From NCBI GenBank assembly GCA_902728285.1, contig CACVBU010001294.1:1302001-1366000 (forward strand): a stretch of DNA of 64,000 bases, written 5' to 3'. Positions 1 to 10,509 of the stretch are shown one piece after another. Source of the stretch: Clytia hemisphaerica (Eukaryota; Cnidaria; Hydrozoa; Leptothecata; Clytiidae). The stretch's first letter is position 1; every line of letters starts with the position of its first letter. Made by a program: the position numbers and the translations under genes. A model generated the notes under the pieces. The model had not been told where the DNA came from. It saw only the letters and a list, made by a program, of their open reading frames with translations, and searched no databases.

Positions 1-66
1 CACCCGGTGGCCCGTGCGTCATATAGGAACACGATTCATGGGCCACCCAGTGGCCCGTGCGTCCGG
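1..66. repeat. Short GC-rich direct repeat at window edge
   Basis: The motif GTGGCCCGTGCGTC occurs twice about 44 bp apart (positions 7-20 and 51-64), and the second copy lies in a short palindrome (GGGCCACCCAGTGGCCC). Its GC content contrasts with the AT-rich flank. It is probably the end of a longer tandem array or transposon that continues outside the window; the identity is unknown. Confidence 0.5.
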
Positions 67-2092
67 AAAGGGTTAAGTAATTTTCGTATTTCGGGAAATT
101 TCTTTTTAACGAAGAGTACAACCTTTCTGTTTGACGTCAAATTTATTTATATATACTTTCCATAATAAATTCTCTAGTAAGGAAACTTGATTGACATATT
201 CTTTTCCTTTCAATATATGAGTTGAGCGACAGATGAATATTACAACACTTTTAAAATGATTTCTACTTGTGGTTACAAAAAAAAAAGTTAAGCTAGGTTA
301 TATACGCGAAGGTGAATAAGGCTTTCGCTAAATTGAACTTTTGTATTCGAATTTTTCCACAATCCGAGTTGACAGCACATCATCGTCAAGAACAAACCCT
401 AAAAGTAATTTGGTCTGAAAAATTGCTTGGATTAGGTCATTTATGATTAAAAGTACAAAGAATTATTTTAAATTTCTTTCCAAAGAACAAAGACAAAGTG
501 AAGCCGAAGGACACTTCAACCATGAAAACAAATGAGAAGTAAGTTTCATTAATGACTTTAGTTGTAGTAGCTCTCCTTTCCATTGATACCATACAGACAA
601 AATAACCGAAATAATCCAAACAGCTAAGAATAGAATAAAATATACAATTAAGAAATAGGAAAGTCCTCTAAAAGATCAAAAAGTGAGTCCTTAAATCATT
701 CTTACTGTCTATACTACTAATACACCAACAAGCAATTTCTTCTTCCAAAGCCATAATAAAAAAATAATATATTTTTTGTCCTGTCCTCTTTGGGCGAGCA
801 TGCTTTGGGTCACACTGAGCTCTCAGCGTTTGGATGTTTCGAATGAGTGTTCGTGTTATACTTGTTCTAATTCAACAGGCGACAAAAAATTTCATTATTT
901 ACACAGGCGCCAACAAAGAAACTCCCTCTGTGCAACGTGCAAATGTAGTTTCTCTTTCTTTTCTATTTTCTCTTTTGCTCAGAATAGCTTCTTCAGGACA
1001 TTTTTTTCATTTGTCACCGGCCGGAGACATGCATAAGGGATGAAAAAATTGATCGAAAGTCTGTAAAGAAAGTGCATTTTTTTCTTTTAAAGGGATAATC
1101 AGATGAAAAATGAAATTTTGTCCACAGTTAGCTTCTTTGGTTCTGGGTATAACCTCAAAATTCTTATTTACGAACTGAGTTAAGAGCTGAGATTTCAATT
1201 ATTTAAAATCTGAAAAATATTTGAGACTTTTCGTGGGACGTTCATTTTTATTGTAATTCAGCAATAAATTTATTTTTATTTAATTAATTTTAGAACAGAA
1301 CCTTTAAAGGCCTTGTTATATACATTCAAGTAATTAATGTCATTTTTCATTTCTTTTTACATGTGCTACATGACACTCTCTTCATAAAAAAGTAGCACGC
1401 AGAAAGAGAAAAAATATTGGCAAATGATCAAAACAAAGATAAAAATGTTTCCCAGAAAAAACAAAAACAAAAGTTTCAAACGCTTTTTTGAAAAGGAAAA
1501 TAACCGAAAATCGAAATAATTCTTATATGGAAGTTACATAATGCTATCGATCTTGTTGTGTGCCGAATTTCAAAACATTATTTGATGTGATGCTCGAGAT
1601 ATAAGGGGATATTTCATGCTTTGTGAAGACATTACTCTTAAAAATATCTACTTAATTTCCCTCGTTCCTTCCGCAATTACATTTTTTTCTTCTTTATAAT
1701 ATAGGTTACACGGTACACTAACGAACAAATAAGACGAAACACTACTGACAAAAAATAATAGCCTTATCCCCCCGCTAGGCACCAAGAAGGGATATCGCCC
1801 AAGGTACAAGGCTATATGAAAGAAAAAAAGTTTTTGTTTATAAAATTAATATAAAAAAAAACATTAAGAAAAGATGAAGAAGGTGAGCTATGATTGTTTG
1901 AGATTAAAATAGTTTAAAATAGTGCCCCGCTGAACCTACCGGTTTCATGCATAAAAGTAACAAAAGAACAAAGAATTGCTTGGTTTAGAAGTGAAGATAG
2001 GCTTTCATCACCATATAATAAAAGCCGACAAAATTTAGAGGGTTTAAGTGGGAAAAAATTTATGCCTAAGGTATGAAGCTTGTTGAATAGAG
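67..2092. other. No gene recognised
   Basis: AT-rich DNA with only short, compositionally biased ORFs and frequent A or T runs. I see no domain motif, no convincing exon with splice sites and no clear terminal repeat. Treated as intergenic or old unrecognisable repeat. Confidence 0.5.
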
Positions 2093-2154
2093 ATGTCCTT
2101 CATGGGAATATATAGAGCAATACAAGAAAACGTAAAATGTAGAAGCAGCAAATA

Positions 2155-2321
2155 TATAGAACAGAAAAAAATGAAGCGACTGCTTATATACAAATTTTCG
2201 TCATCTTTCGTGACTTCATCAGCATATAGCTCAACAAAAAATGATATCTTTTTTATAATGGAAGCTAGAAATTTCACAAAAACGTAAATAATAAAAACAA
2301 TTTAAAAGCTATAACTATGTA
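2155..2321 (-). repeat. Inverted terminal repeat (pseudo-LTR), left copy
   Basis: Reverse complement of 5366-5531 with few mismatches. The two copies diverge abruptly beyond the shared TTCTGTTCTATA block. It lies downstream of the endonuclease in the element's own orientation. It contains the minus-strand hammerhead-like motif. Confidence 0.8.
2182..2230 (-). ncRNA. Hammerhead-ribozyme-like motif in pseudo-LTR
   Basis: On the minus strand the order is GCTATAT, then CTGATGA, then a four-base-pair stem GTCA/TGAC with a seven-base loop, then GAAA, a minimal ATTT linker, GTA, and TATAAGC, which can pair back to the first block to form stem I. CTGATGA, stem II and GAAA are the invariant hammerhead core, and GTA is an acceptable cleavage triplet. 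One extra A follows CTGATGA and stem III would be very short, so self-cleavage is inferred only. Hammerheads of this minimal type are established in Penelope-like elements. Confidence 0.65.
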
Positions 2322-2746
2322 CAATAAAATATAATAAAAATTCTATTCGATTGAAATTCCCTAGATACAATAATAAAAATATATTCCTATGAGACTGCAT
2401 AATAATACCGCAGTAATAATACAAAAGAAATGGCTAAAATTGAAAAATTAGATATTAAAAGAAAATTCGCAAGGGAATATACACGCAGACGTAGATTGAA
2501 GTATAAAAAACGAAAAAATCGACTAGAACTCCCTTCTGGGTTTTTCAGAGAAACAGTCTAAAATAAATAAAACAGAAATCTAATTACATCGGATAAAACA
2601 GTAGATCACCTAAAGTGTATAAAATAAGCAAATATGTCTTAAAATACAACCCCCAAAGGGTAGCCCCCTAAAGAGGTCAACACAGTTAAGTGTAGCGAAA
2701 GGCGCTCGATACTGAATACAAATGTAATCATAAAATAAAATGGAGT

Positions 2747-3133
2747 TTATTGGGTCACAACTTCACATTCATTAAGACCATTTGGGAGAAGTGTTTTAAG
2801 TTTGTATTGCCAAAACCTCTCCCGTTCACGGGTATCTTCAAAATTTCTACCCTGGTCTATAAGGGTAAATTCAAAATCAGAAAACCCAGAATGGCCGGGG
2901 AGATCAAAATGATTATGAAGATGTTGCTGAGAAACAATGTCAGTCTTATGCCGTTTATTGCAGGACTTATAGTTTGCAAATCTAGCCCTCAATTGAGTTG
3001 TACAGCTACCGACATACTGAATCCCACAAGTTTTGCAAGTAAGAAGATAGACGACATTAGTTGAGCTGCAATTCAGATGAACTCCTCTAATGTCATAGGT
3101 CTTATTCTTGTTATCTGCAAAACCTGAGGACAC
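2747..3133 (-). CDS. GIY-YIG endonuclease domain of Penelope-like element (separate or partial)
   Basis: Nicks DNA for target-primed reverse transcription. About 128 aa. The family pattern is clear: a Cys-rich lead-in, VVYLLTCKTCGIQYVGSC (the GIY-YIG core written YLL...YVG), then TTQLRARFANYK, an internal H-N-H stretch (HLHNHFDLPGH) and an ERERFWQYKLKTL helix with the conserved Glu. In intact relatives this domain is the C-terminus of the RT polyprotein. Here it is an independent ORF about 360 bp downstream, and the linker that usually carries the N-terminal Cys cluster is not visible. It is most likely a fragment of a once continuous ORF. The first Met may not be a real start. Confidence 0.85.
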   Translation of the reverse strand: MSSGFADNKNKTYDIRGVHLNCSSTNVVYLLTCKTCGIQYVGSCTTQLRARFANYKSCNKRHKTDIVSQQHLHNHFDLPGHSGFSDFEFTLIDQGRNFEDTRERERFWQYKLKTLLPNGLNECEVVTQ

Positions 3134-3491
3134 ATTTGACAGCGGTTTTCGTCACATCCTCCACTTGAGCCTCGGTTGCCGTCTGGAGATGAAATTTTTG
3201 CACGGACTAAAAGATCCTAATAACGGTTGAAAACATAGCCAATCAAATTTTGTTATTCTTTTACTGGTCACACTTTCTTAGAGAAAGCGCAACTTTCGAA
3301 ATTTGGTTTTTATTTTAGTAAGTGAGGACAGCGCTAAATTCGAATTTTCTACTGTAAAAAATGTGAGTCCAATATTGGACTCACAGCTCGAACCCGTCTT
3401 GTGTACATCAAATTATAAAAAAACACACGACGGGTCTCCTGTCTAGGTGAAACGTGACAGTAAGTGTTAGTTTATATGTTTTCTCACGTTT
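3134..3491 (-). other. Non-coding gap inside the Penelope-like element
   Basis: This lies between the stop of the RT ORF and the endonuclease ORF. No frame continues the RT C-terminus into the endonuclease, and the expected thumb-to-endonuclease linker is not recognisable. A deletion, insertion or replacement within the element is the simplest explanation. Confidence 0.5.
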
Positions 3492-5372
3492 TTACTGACG
3501 TAAAAGATCCTTGCGCTTTTGTCTACGCGCATCCAGAACCTTAGTTCTAACTAACTTCTGATCATACCCACGTTTAATCAGCCATGTCTCCAGTTCGTTG
3601 CAACGTAAGTCGAATTCATGGGGCTCCGAGCAGATGCGATGAAGTCTAAGAGCCTGACTGCACGGAATCGAAGTCTTGGAGTGAATGGCATGACAGGACG
3701 AAGCATCCAGATACTGGTGAGTATCCGTTGGCTTCACGTAGAGATCAGTAGCTAGTTTATCCCCCTTGCGATAAACCCTTACGACCAAAAAATTGATGGA
3801 TGTATTAGAGTATTCGAAAGTAAATTTGACACTCTTATGGGTTTCGTCGCTATTTAAGTGGTCAAAGAAAAGTTTCAGAGATTCTTCACCGTGCTGCCAG
3901 AGAAAGAAGATGTCATCGATATATCTCCACCAGACTAAAGGTTTAAGATTGTGTGGTGCCGAATCAAAAATCCTTTCTTCAAGGTCACTCATGAAGAGAG
4001 TGGCATAGTTTGGTGCCATTTTAGTACCAATCGCTTTACCTTGCTTTTGTTTAAAAACCTCGCTGTTGTGTTCAAAGATGTTATTTTCTAGAACACATTT
4101 CGAAAGCTCCAAAAGACTGCTGGTAAAGATTGTTTTTTCATCCCTACTATCAAAAGCACGGCGCAGCGATTCTAGACCATCCTCATGGGGGATACTAGGA
4201 TAGAGACCAACTACGTCTGCAGTGCATAAAATGGTATCAGATTGTAAATTAGGAAGAGAGGAAAAGTTTTTCAAAAAATCATTTGTGTCTTTTACAAATG
4301 ATTTGACCTGTTTAGCTAGAGGCTTTAGATGAAAATCAAGAAATGCCGAAATATTCTCCGTATAATACGAAGAATTTGAAATGACAGGTCTCCCGGGAAC
4401 CCTGTAAAGTCGTTTGTGGATTTTTGGTAATAAATAAAAACGACCAATCTTAGGGTTTTCAACCAGAAAATAATCCAAAGTATCTCTAGGAATGTCACCT
4501 CTTTTATCAATAGAGTCAATGCAAGACTTGACAACCTCAATGAGCGGACTAACAGCATCCCCACTGAGCTTCTCATACACACTCTCATCTCCCAACTGCG
4601 ACTCAGCTTCCCGAAGATAATCCTCCCGATCCCAAACCACAATACACGAACCCTTGTCAGCCCCCTTGATGATAATTGAAGTGTCATTCCGTAATGAATC
4701 AATAGCTTTCCTTTCCTCCTTAGAAATATTGTGTTCCCTTATTCTAGTGTTAAGATTAAGAATTTCTTCTTCCAAACGACTAAGATACATCTCAATAGCT
4801 GCATCTTGGTTTCTTGGGTTAAAATTCTTAGACCGGTTCGATTTCTTTTTAAACTGATCCGGCACAAAATCACGTTCGTCGTTTCGAAAAAACCACTTCA
4901 ACCGAAGCTTCCTCCCAAAGCGCTCAAGATCGTTTTTAAGAGCAGCTTTGTCAACGAAACGTGGTGTAGGAATGAATTTTAACCCTTTTGAAAGAAGAGA
5001 TATCTCTGCCTCAGAAAGTCCACGTTTAGAAAGATTCAAAACATTCTTAGAAACAAAAACCCCTTGAAGACGCTTATTTTCTTCTTCCCCAACCTCAGAC
5101 GCTACCCCTAATGGCGAGATAACATGGCTAAAATCCCCATTATTTTCTAAATTTTCTGAGTTAGAATTATCAAAATTATTGTTCATGATGTTCGTTAAAT
5201 TAGTTAAATTATCAATATCAGACGACAAAGTATGTCCATGCTCAGCCAGATTACTTTTGAAATCAAAACATTTTAAATGATCATCAAACCTTTCCAGTGC
5301 CATTTCCATCCGATCCTCATCATGTTTCAGTAACTTTCTCAATTTCTTTCTTTTCCGTTTGACAATGTACAT
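3492..5372 (-). CDS. Penelope-like reverse transcriptase
   Basis: Copies element RNA into DNA at the chromosomal target. 626 aa, one uninterrupted frame. The N-terminus is basic (KRKRKKLRKLLK). Visible RT motifs in order: GRPVISNSSYYTENISAFLD, then TADVVGLYPSIPHEDGLESL (catalytic Asp motif), KQGKAIGTKMAPNYATLFM, WWRYIDDIFFLWQHG (YIDD catalytic box), then the FTFEYSNTSINFL and TDLYVKPTDTHQYLD motifs typical of Penelope RTs. The ATG lies inside the inverted repeat, which therefore supplies both the start codon and the upstream region. The protein stops right after a basic tail and lacks the fused endonuclease. The Penelope-class assignment is firm; the clade within it is not assigned. Confidence 0.93.
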   Translation of the reverse strand: MYIVKRKRKKLRKLLKHDEDRMEMALERFDDHLKCFDFKSNLAEHGHTLSSDIDNLTNLTNIMNNNFDNSNSENLENNGDFSHVISPLGVASEVGEEENKRLQGVFVSKNVLNLSKRGLSEAEISLLSKGLKFIPTPRFVDKAALKNDLERFGRKLRLKWFFRNDERDFVPDQFKKKSNRSKNFNPRNQDAAIEMYLSRLEEEILNLNTRIREHNISKEERKAIDSLRNDTSIIIKGADKGSCIVVWDREDYLREAESQLGDESVYEKLSGDAVSPLIEVVKSCIDSIDKRGDIPRDTLDYFLVENPKIGRFYLLPKIHKRLYRVPGRPVISNSSYYTENISAFLDFHLKPLAKQVKSFVKDTNDFLKNFSSLPNLQSDTILCTADVVGLYPSIPHEDGLESLRRAFDSRDEKTIFTSSLLELSKCVLENNIFEHNSEVFKQKQGKAIGTKMAPNYATLFMSDLEERIFDSAPHNLKPLVWWRYIDDIFFLWQHGEESLKLFFDHLNSDETHKSVKFTFEYSNTSINFLVVRVYRKGDKLATDLYVKPTDTHQYLDASSCHAIHSKTSIPCSQALRLHRICSEPHEFDLRCNELETWLIKRGYDQKLVRTKVLDARRQKRKDLLRQ

Positions 5373-5531
5373 AGTTATAGCTTTTAAATTGTTTTTATTA
5401 TTTACGTTTTTGTGAAATTTCTAGCTTCCATTATAAAAAGGATATCATTTTTTGTTGAGCTATATGCTGATGAAGTCACGAAAGATGACGAAAATTTCTA
5501 TATAAGCAGTCGCTTCATTTTTTCTGTTCTA
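5366..5531 (+). repeat. Inverted terminal repeat (pseudo-LTR), right copy
   Basis: Inverted copy of 2155-2321. It overlaps the first codons of the RT ORF and carries the plus-strand hammerhead-like motif at 5459-5507. It lies upstream of the RT in element orientation, so it may include the promoter; no promoter motif was identified. Confidence 0.8.
5459..5507 (+). ncRNA. Hammerhead-ribozyme-like motif, second copy
   Basis: Same core as at 2182-2230 in opposite orientation: GCTATAT, CTGATGA, stem II GTCA/TGAC, GAAA, TATAAGC. The cleavage region reads ATTTCTA instead of ATTTGTA, so this copy may be mutated at the triplet. Relative to the RT ORF it is antisense. Confidence 0.55.
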
Positions 5532-5545
5532 TAGAGCAATACAAA

Positions 5546-6150
5546 ATAAAGTGTTGTGAATTTTCAACAGAGTTTGTCCGACAACCACAGAAAGGGTCTA
5601 AAGTATCACGAAAACTGTGCCTAAACTTGTGCTCATTGAGATGACGCAATTACATGATAATATAATTGCCCCTTCCTCGAAACAAAGAGAAATAGGTGTT
5701 AAAATGATTGATAGAAGAGTACACACACGCGTCGTGTTACGTAATCTCTCTTTCGGCCCACCAGAGCTTTTATTTTATTTCCATTAACCAATCAAATTTC
5801 ATGCCAGGTGAAGAGACAAGCGCTGAAATTTTATAATAGTTGTTTCAAAGTATGACTTTAAGGAGCGCAATCTCCCTTACAATTTTTTGGAATCAAATAA
5901 ATTTGATTCTTGAACTTTTCTTTCTTAAAACTAAACTTTTTCTTCAAAAAAACATGAAGCACGCGTACTATAAACGAAAGACAAATTTAGTAAACAAAAG
6001 GAAAACTTTCAATACAAATTTTACTCAAGCATGAAAATAGAATTTTATAGAAAAGAAAAGAACTGTACCCAGTCGGCACGAGATCTCTTTGAGACGTCGA
6101 TTTTGCGTGAAGATAAAACCCTTTGTTTTCAAATTCTTGGCATTTTTAGG
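5546..6150. other. No gene recognised
   Basis: AT-rich flank between the Penelope-like element and the TTGTTCGACA repeats. Only short ORFs without domain signals are present. Confidence 0.5.
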
Positions 6151-6159
6151 AACAAACTG

Positions 6160-6390
6160 ATCGCTTAGTTGTTGAACAACTGATCACTTAGTTGTTGAAC
6201 AACTGATCACTTAGTTGTTCGACAGACCAGTTGTTCGACAGTTACTTGTTCGACATTCACTTGTTCGACTGTATGGTTGTTAGACACCCACTTGTTCGAC
6301 ACTCATTTGTCGAACAAGTGGTCTGTCAAACAATTAAACGATCTGTTGTTCGACAGCGCATCAGTTCGACGGACCAGTTGCTCGACAAAA
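6160..6390. repeat. Interspersed TTGTTCGACA repeat cluster
   Basis: At least eight variants of TTGTTCGACA occur in about 230 bp, some inverted (TTTGTCGAACAAGTG), with two perfect neighbours reading AACTGATCACTTAGTTGTTG. Both orientations are present, so the stretch can fold extensively. This style resembles the subterminal repeats of DNA transposons, but no matching terminal repeat was found. Confidence 0.7.
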
Positions 6391-6629
6391 TAAAACAACG
6401 GAAATGAAACGAGGCCCGGAAAACCTAGGCTCGGAATTATCGAATTAACAAAATTCGAGTTAGAAATTTTCGAGTTAGCGATTTTCGAGTTAGCTAAATT
6501 ATGATGAAGTGAAAGTTATGACGTCACTTAACTGTTACTCGCTTTTCCATTTTCCCAAAAGGATTTTCGAGTTAGCAATCAACTCGGATTTCATTTTTCT
6601 CAAAAACCATAGACTGTAGGAGCCCCCCC

Positions 6630-6850
6630 CCCCCCAGCGGCACCCCTAATCACGCCACCACGCAAAAAGATTTTCTCCATCACGCATCACGAAAATCGCT
6701 AAAATTTGTCATCACGCAAAAAATAGCGAAAAATAGCCCAAATCACGCATCACGCCAAAATCTTGATCACGCCATCACGCCAAAAAAAATCTCTAATCAC
6801 GCCATCACGCGAGAAAAAAGTCCCAATCACGCCATCACGCAAACCGCTGG
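6630..6850. repeat. AATCACGCCATCACGC repeat cluster
   Basis: Degenerate repeats of ATCACGC(CATCACGC), about ten occurrences, spaced by short A-rich spacers. The cluster begins after a run of C residues near 6626 and ends near the GCTGGGGGGCC stretch. It is possibly the end of a MITE. The flank up to 7265 shows no gene. Confidence 0.7.
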
Positions 6851-7428
6851 GGGGCCTCACAGATATCTGTAAGACCCGAAGGGCTATATAGGCAACTTTA
6901 AGCTTTTCCAGCAAAAAAAAGTGAAGCAAAAAATTCACTTTTTAAATTTCATGCCGATGGATAGGATCTAGCATTTTAATTGTTTTCGGAGCACAAGATC
7001 AAAAAAAGTAGGCGGCAAACGCTATTTCACATCTCTTAAACCGGTGAAATTGCATATTTTAGTCACGTGACTTTGGTAGGAAATCCTTCCAAACCTAGGC
7101 TTCACTTTTCGATAAAAGCCGCAAATCTAGCCCTTCGGGCTTTACAGATCTGTGGGGGGCCTCCTGTAGTCTAGAGCTAGACTTATAAATGAAAAATTCC
7201 AGGTCAATAATCAGCTCCACCTAATTTCAAACACTGAAAGGTGAACAGTACTGCAAAAGAGAAGTATTATTATTATTAACTAGTTATATTCTGTTGGTAA
7301 CAAGATAGCTTTATATAAATACAAAACTAATAAAAACCAACTACGTTAATTTTAAAATCATAAAAAAAATATATATATTAAAATAAAAAATTTAAAACGT
7401 GGAAATAAGAGGAGCGGAGGGGTTATTT

Positions 7429-8133
7429 TTAATAACAGATTTTGCAGGTACAATTTTCACCAGACCAGCTTTGGAGTTTAATTTTGAAAAGCTTTGGAGA
7501 ATCGGCAGACTTTATATCAGCAAGTAGGCAATTCCAAAGAAGACTACCCCGAAAAACTAAAGTGTTAAGCCCATATGTTTGGGTTCTGCCTACATTGGGT
7601 AAGATGATTTTCCTATCTCCAGATCGAAGCACATAAGGTGACTTCGTTATATTATACATATCCCAGAGAAAACTTGGGCAATCTTTCCAAATAATACTAT
7701 AAACTGCTCGTAATAGAAATCTTAAATTCTTAACATATATAGAAACACTTGCATCCTTTTCTAACAAAGTTTTAAAATTAGAGTTGAAGTCGAGGTAGAT
7801 TGCACACAATGCCCTTGTATGGACTTTATTGATAAGGGTGTCATTCCCCTTACAGCCATACATCCAGATCAAAGGACAGTAATTAAAAGTTGATAAGATA
7901 TATGCTTCAGAAAGTGTTTTGGCGCTGCTAATATTCAAAAAATGTCTCATACGAAATAAGGCCTTGACTTTATTGGATGCAGATTTACATAATGTTCTAA
8001 CATGTTCAGAAAAATTCAATTTACAATCAATTTTAATACCTAGAAGTTTAACACAATTTTTAGGTTCTAAATTGATATTCCCAATTTTAAGTTTAATATG
8101 ATCAATATTTCCTACGTTTCCAAGAAGCATCAA
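7429..8133 (-). pseudogene. LINE ORF2 C-terminal region
   Basis: Post-RT region of the LINE protein. Visible features: KLLGIKIDCKLNFSEHV (thumb-type motif), KVKALFRMRHFL, LSEAYILSTFNYCPLIWMYG and the LINE tail VFRGSLLWNCLLADIK followed by a terminal Cys cluster. It is in a different frame from the RT part at 8166-8792, so a frameshift lies near 8133-8166. A related tail is found at 11305-11559. Confidence 0.85.
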
Positions 8134-8165
8134 TTGGAATTGTTCTGGGTTGGCGGCAATGGAAT

Positions 8166-9374
8166 TTAATCTGAACCAAGTAAATTCACTGTTTCTTGTT
8201 TTAAAGATTGTAAAACTTGAAGAAAGTTTTTTGCAAAAGTGGATAGGGTATTATCGTCAGCAAAATTACAGAGTGATGCTTCTTCTACAAATTCAATTAA
8301 ATCATTAATAAATATATTAAAAAGCAAAGGTCCCATAATGGAGCCTTGTGGAACACCAGTTTTTAGTAAAAGGAAATTGCTAAAATTATTTCCAACTTTT
8401 ACTCTTTGATATCTATTGGATAAATAATCTATCAACAAGCAAAAACTTTCAAGACTAACTCTGTATGCCGCACATTTGGCTATTATTAGATCATGCGGTA
8501 GACAGTCAAAGGCTTTAGATAAATCCATTAGGATTGTACCAACTACATTTCCACCGTCTAATTTTTTTTGCCAAGAACTCAGAAGTTGCATGAGAGCATG
8601 TTGTGTTGAATGTTTTTTCCGAAAAAAAAAAAAAAAGAATAAGGATAAATGTGAAAAATCCGTGCTTAGCTCGAAATCCACAAAGTAAATTACAAAAGAT
8701 GTTATCGAAATATGAAGTAAGTTGATTCGAAAGAATTTTTTCAAAGAGTTTAGAAATAGCTGGTAAAATACTAATGGGTCTGAAATCCCCAACGTTCTGG
8801 CTATCTTCAGTTTTCGGAACAGGAGTTATCTCAGCAAGTTTTAACTTGTCAGGAAAAAAGCTATTTTCAATGGAAAGATTTATAAGATTAGTTATAAATG
8901 GGCATATAACAGTAACGGAAGATTTTAAAATTTTGTTAGATATACTACCACTAGTCAATTTTGAACAATTCAACTTCAATATCTTCTCATAGACCTCACT
9001 TGAAGTAACCTTTTTGAATTCGAACGGACCATGGGTATTTTTTGATAAGATTTTTAGGATACTTGGGTGTTCAGCATATTTCAAAATAGACTTAGCAACT
9101 GACATGGTGGTGTCATTATCTGAGGTAGGATATCCATGATTCCATTCAAAGAGGTTAAGAGGCTTTGTGACTTATTGAAGTAGTTATTGAATAGTTCAGA
9201 AATCTCATTCTCATCTTGAGTAATAGAATCATCGGCACCATTTATGACAATCCGAGCGTCAGAAACACCTTTATTTGAAAAGAAAGGTTTACAGAAATTC
9301 CAAAAGTCTTTAGGATGACCTTTGGCGTTTTGTATTGCTTGTCGAAAATGCTGCTTTTTGGCTCTCTTATTCAA
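8166..9374 (-). pseudogene. LINE reverse transcriptase, frameshifted
   Basis: Three overlapping frames together give the RT: 9081-9374 (KAKGHPKDFWNFCKPFF, pre-RT), 8515-9105 (KLAEITPVPKTEDSQNVGDF and RPISILPAISKLFEKIL) and 8166-8792 (GTILMDLSKAFDCLPHDLI, TGVPQGSIMGPLLFNIFIND, FADDNTLS catalytic box). The frame changes near 9090-9105 and around 8600-8680. In the latter place a T-rich insertion of about 54 nt separates GFRAKH from a second FRKKHSTQHAL, disrupting the conserved GFR...H motif. Confidence 0.88.
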
Positions 9375-10303
9375 TTTGACAACAAAATTTCTTTGTTTCC
9401 TATAAACATCGTAATCCTGAGAATTCTTTTACCATTTTTATAATAAATATTCCAAAGCCTGGATCGTTCCATGACTGTTTTTTTAATGATTTTATTCATG
9501 TGGGGCTTTTCCTTTCTCCGAATGGTTTTCATTCTCAGTGGCGCATGTTTATCTAAAACGGTGGTAAAAATAGACTCAAACATATCATAATCCATCATTT
9601 CACTATGAAAAGAGTTCAATTTGTCGGATAATTCTTGCAAAAAATCCCTCTCGCAAAACTTTTTGTAAGATCTATAATGAACTTCTTTAGGAGGAAGTTT
9701 CAAGAACTTTGATTTTAAAACAGTATATATCAATCTGTGGTAATCACTAATACCAGTATCCAAATATCCTGTCATCTGTAGGCTATGTTTTTGATTTGAC
9801 AGAATTAAATCAATAGTAGTTCCATCTTCAGCTTTAAAGCAAATCTTAAATTTAATATGGTTATATAACTCATGGGAATCAATAAAGTTTGAGATTCCGT
9901 GAGGTTCAGAGTTAAGATCACCAAGGACAATGAATCTTTCTACACTGTAAAAATCTAGAGTTTTAGAGATCCACGACAAAAAATAATCAAGACTTCGCTT
10001 AGGATTGTGGTAAATAGAGATTACTACCCATTTACAAGATTTTAGTGAGATTTCTAAAGGAATAATTTCGATATCCTCTGGTAAGCTGAATATTTTTAGT
10101 CTCCTCGCTGACAAAGAGGGCTTTGTAAAAACCATAAGACCACCACTTTTATTAGAAATATCAAGTCTAAAAGGCGGATTATAACCCTCAACTTTAAATT
10201 GGTTTTTCGGTAGTTTTGTTTCAGCGATACACAGGATGTCAAATTTATTTTCAGTAAAACCAAGCAGATCATCTAACTTATTTCTCACAGAATTGATATT
10301 CAT
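9371..10303 (-). pseudogene. LINE apurinic-type endonuclease domain
   Basis: Nicks target DNA for target-primed reverse transcription. Motifs in order: NINSVRNKLDDLL, DILCIAETKL (catalytic Glu), GGLMVFTK, VVISIYHNPKRS, FIVLGDLNSEPHG (GDLN), TTIDLILSN and TGISDYHRLIY (SDYH). These are the exonuclease-endonuclease-phosphatase signature residues. The frame continues upstream through PNNVLLGY before a frameshift links it to the N-terminal fragment at 10309-10509. The core domain is intact, although the element as a whole is broken. Confidence 0.9.
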
Positions 10304-10308
10304 ATATC

Positions 10309-10509
10309 CTAGCAGGACATTATTTGGATACTTTTCTTTGATTTTTCTAATTTTTTCAACTCCAAAGGGTAGTTCAAGAGTACCTTCAGCACATCAGTAG
10401 AGATCAACCAATTTTGACTTGAGATTTTTGGCAAATTTTTTCTTACCATCTTTGGAAAAATGTAGTCCTTTCTTTCCAAGATCTTTGGATGTGATATTTT
10501 TGTTGTCAA
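10309..10509 (-). pseudogene. LINE N-terminal fragment
   Basis: About 66 residues with KLEKSKK and LERKDYIFPKMV segments just upstream of the endonuclease but in another frame. The join lies near 10330-10345 in a T-rich stretch. It is probably the region preceding the endonuclease of the same LINE protein. The 5' limit of the element is unclear. Confidence 0.55.

Larger units (their letters stand above)
2155..5531 (-). mobile_element. Penelope-like retroelement with inverted terminal repeats
   Basis: A minus-strand reverse transcriptase ORF (3492-5372) and a downstream GIY-YIG endonuclease ORF (2747-3133) lie between two inverted copies of a sequence of about 165 bp (2155-2321 and 5366-5531). 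Reverse transcriptase followed by GIY-YIG is diagnostic of Penelope-like elements, which often carry such pseudo-LTRs in direct or inverted orientation. Each repeat contains a hammerhead-like motif, also known from this class. The RT ORF looks intact but the linker to the endonuclease is missing, so the copy is probably rearranged or internally deleted. The exact ends and target-site duplication were not resolved. Confidence 0.85.
7266..10509 (-). mobile_element. Decayed non-LTR retrotransposon (LINE), minus strand
   Basis: Reading on the minus strand: an N-terminal fragment (10309-10509), an apurinic-type endonuclease (9371-10303), a reverse transcriptase split by frameshifts (8166-9374) and a C-terminal region (7429-8133) ending in a Cys-rich CTCKICY tail. 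The 3' side ends near a TAA microsatellite (about 7266-7279). The endonuclease-RT order and the FRGSLLWN C-terminal motif fit CR1/Jockey-like LINEs; the clade is not resolved. Several frame breaks and an internal insertion make the copy inactive. Confidence 0.85.
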
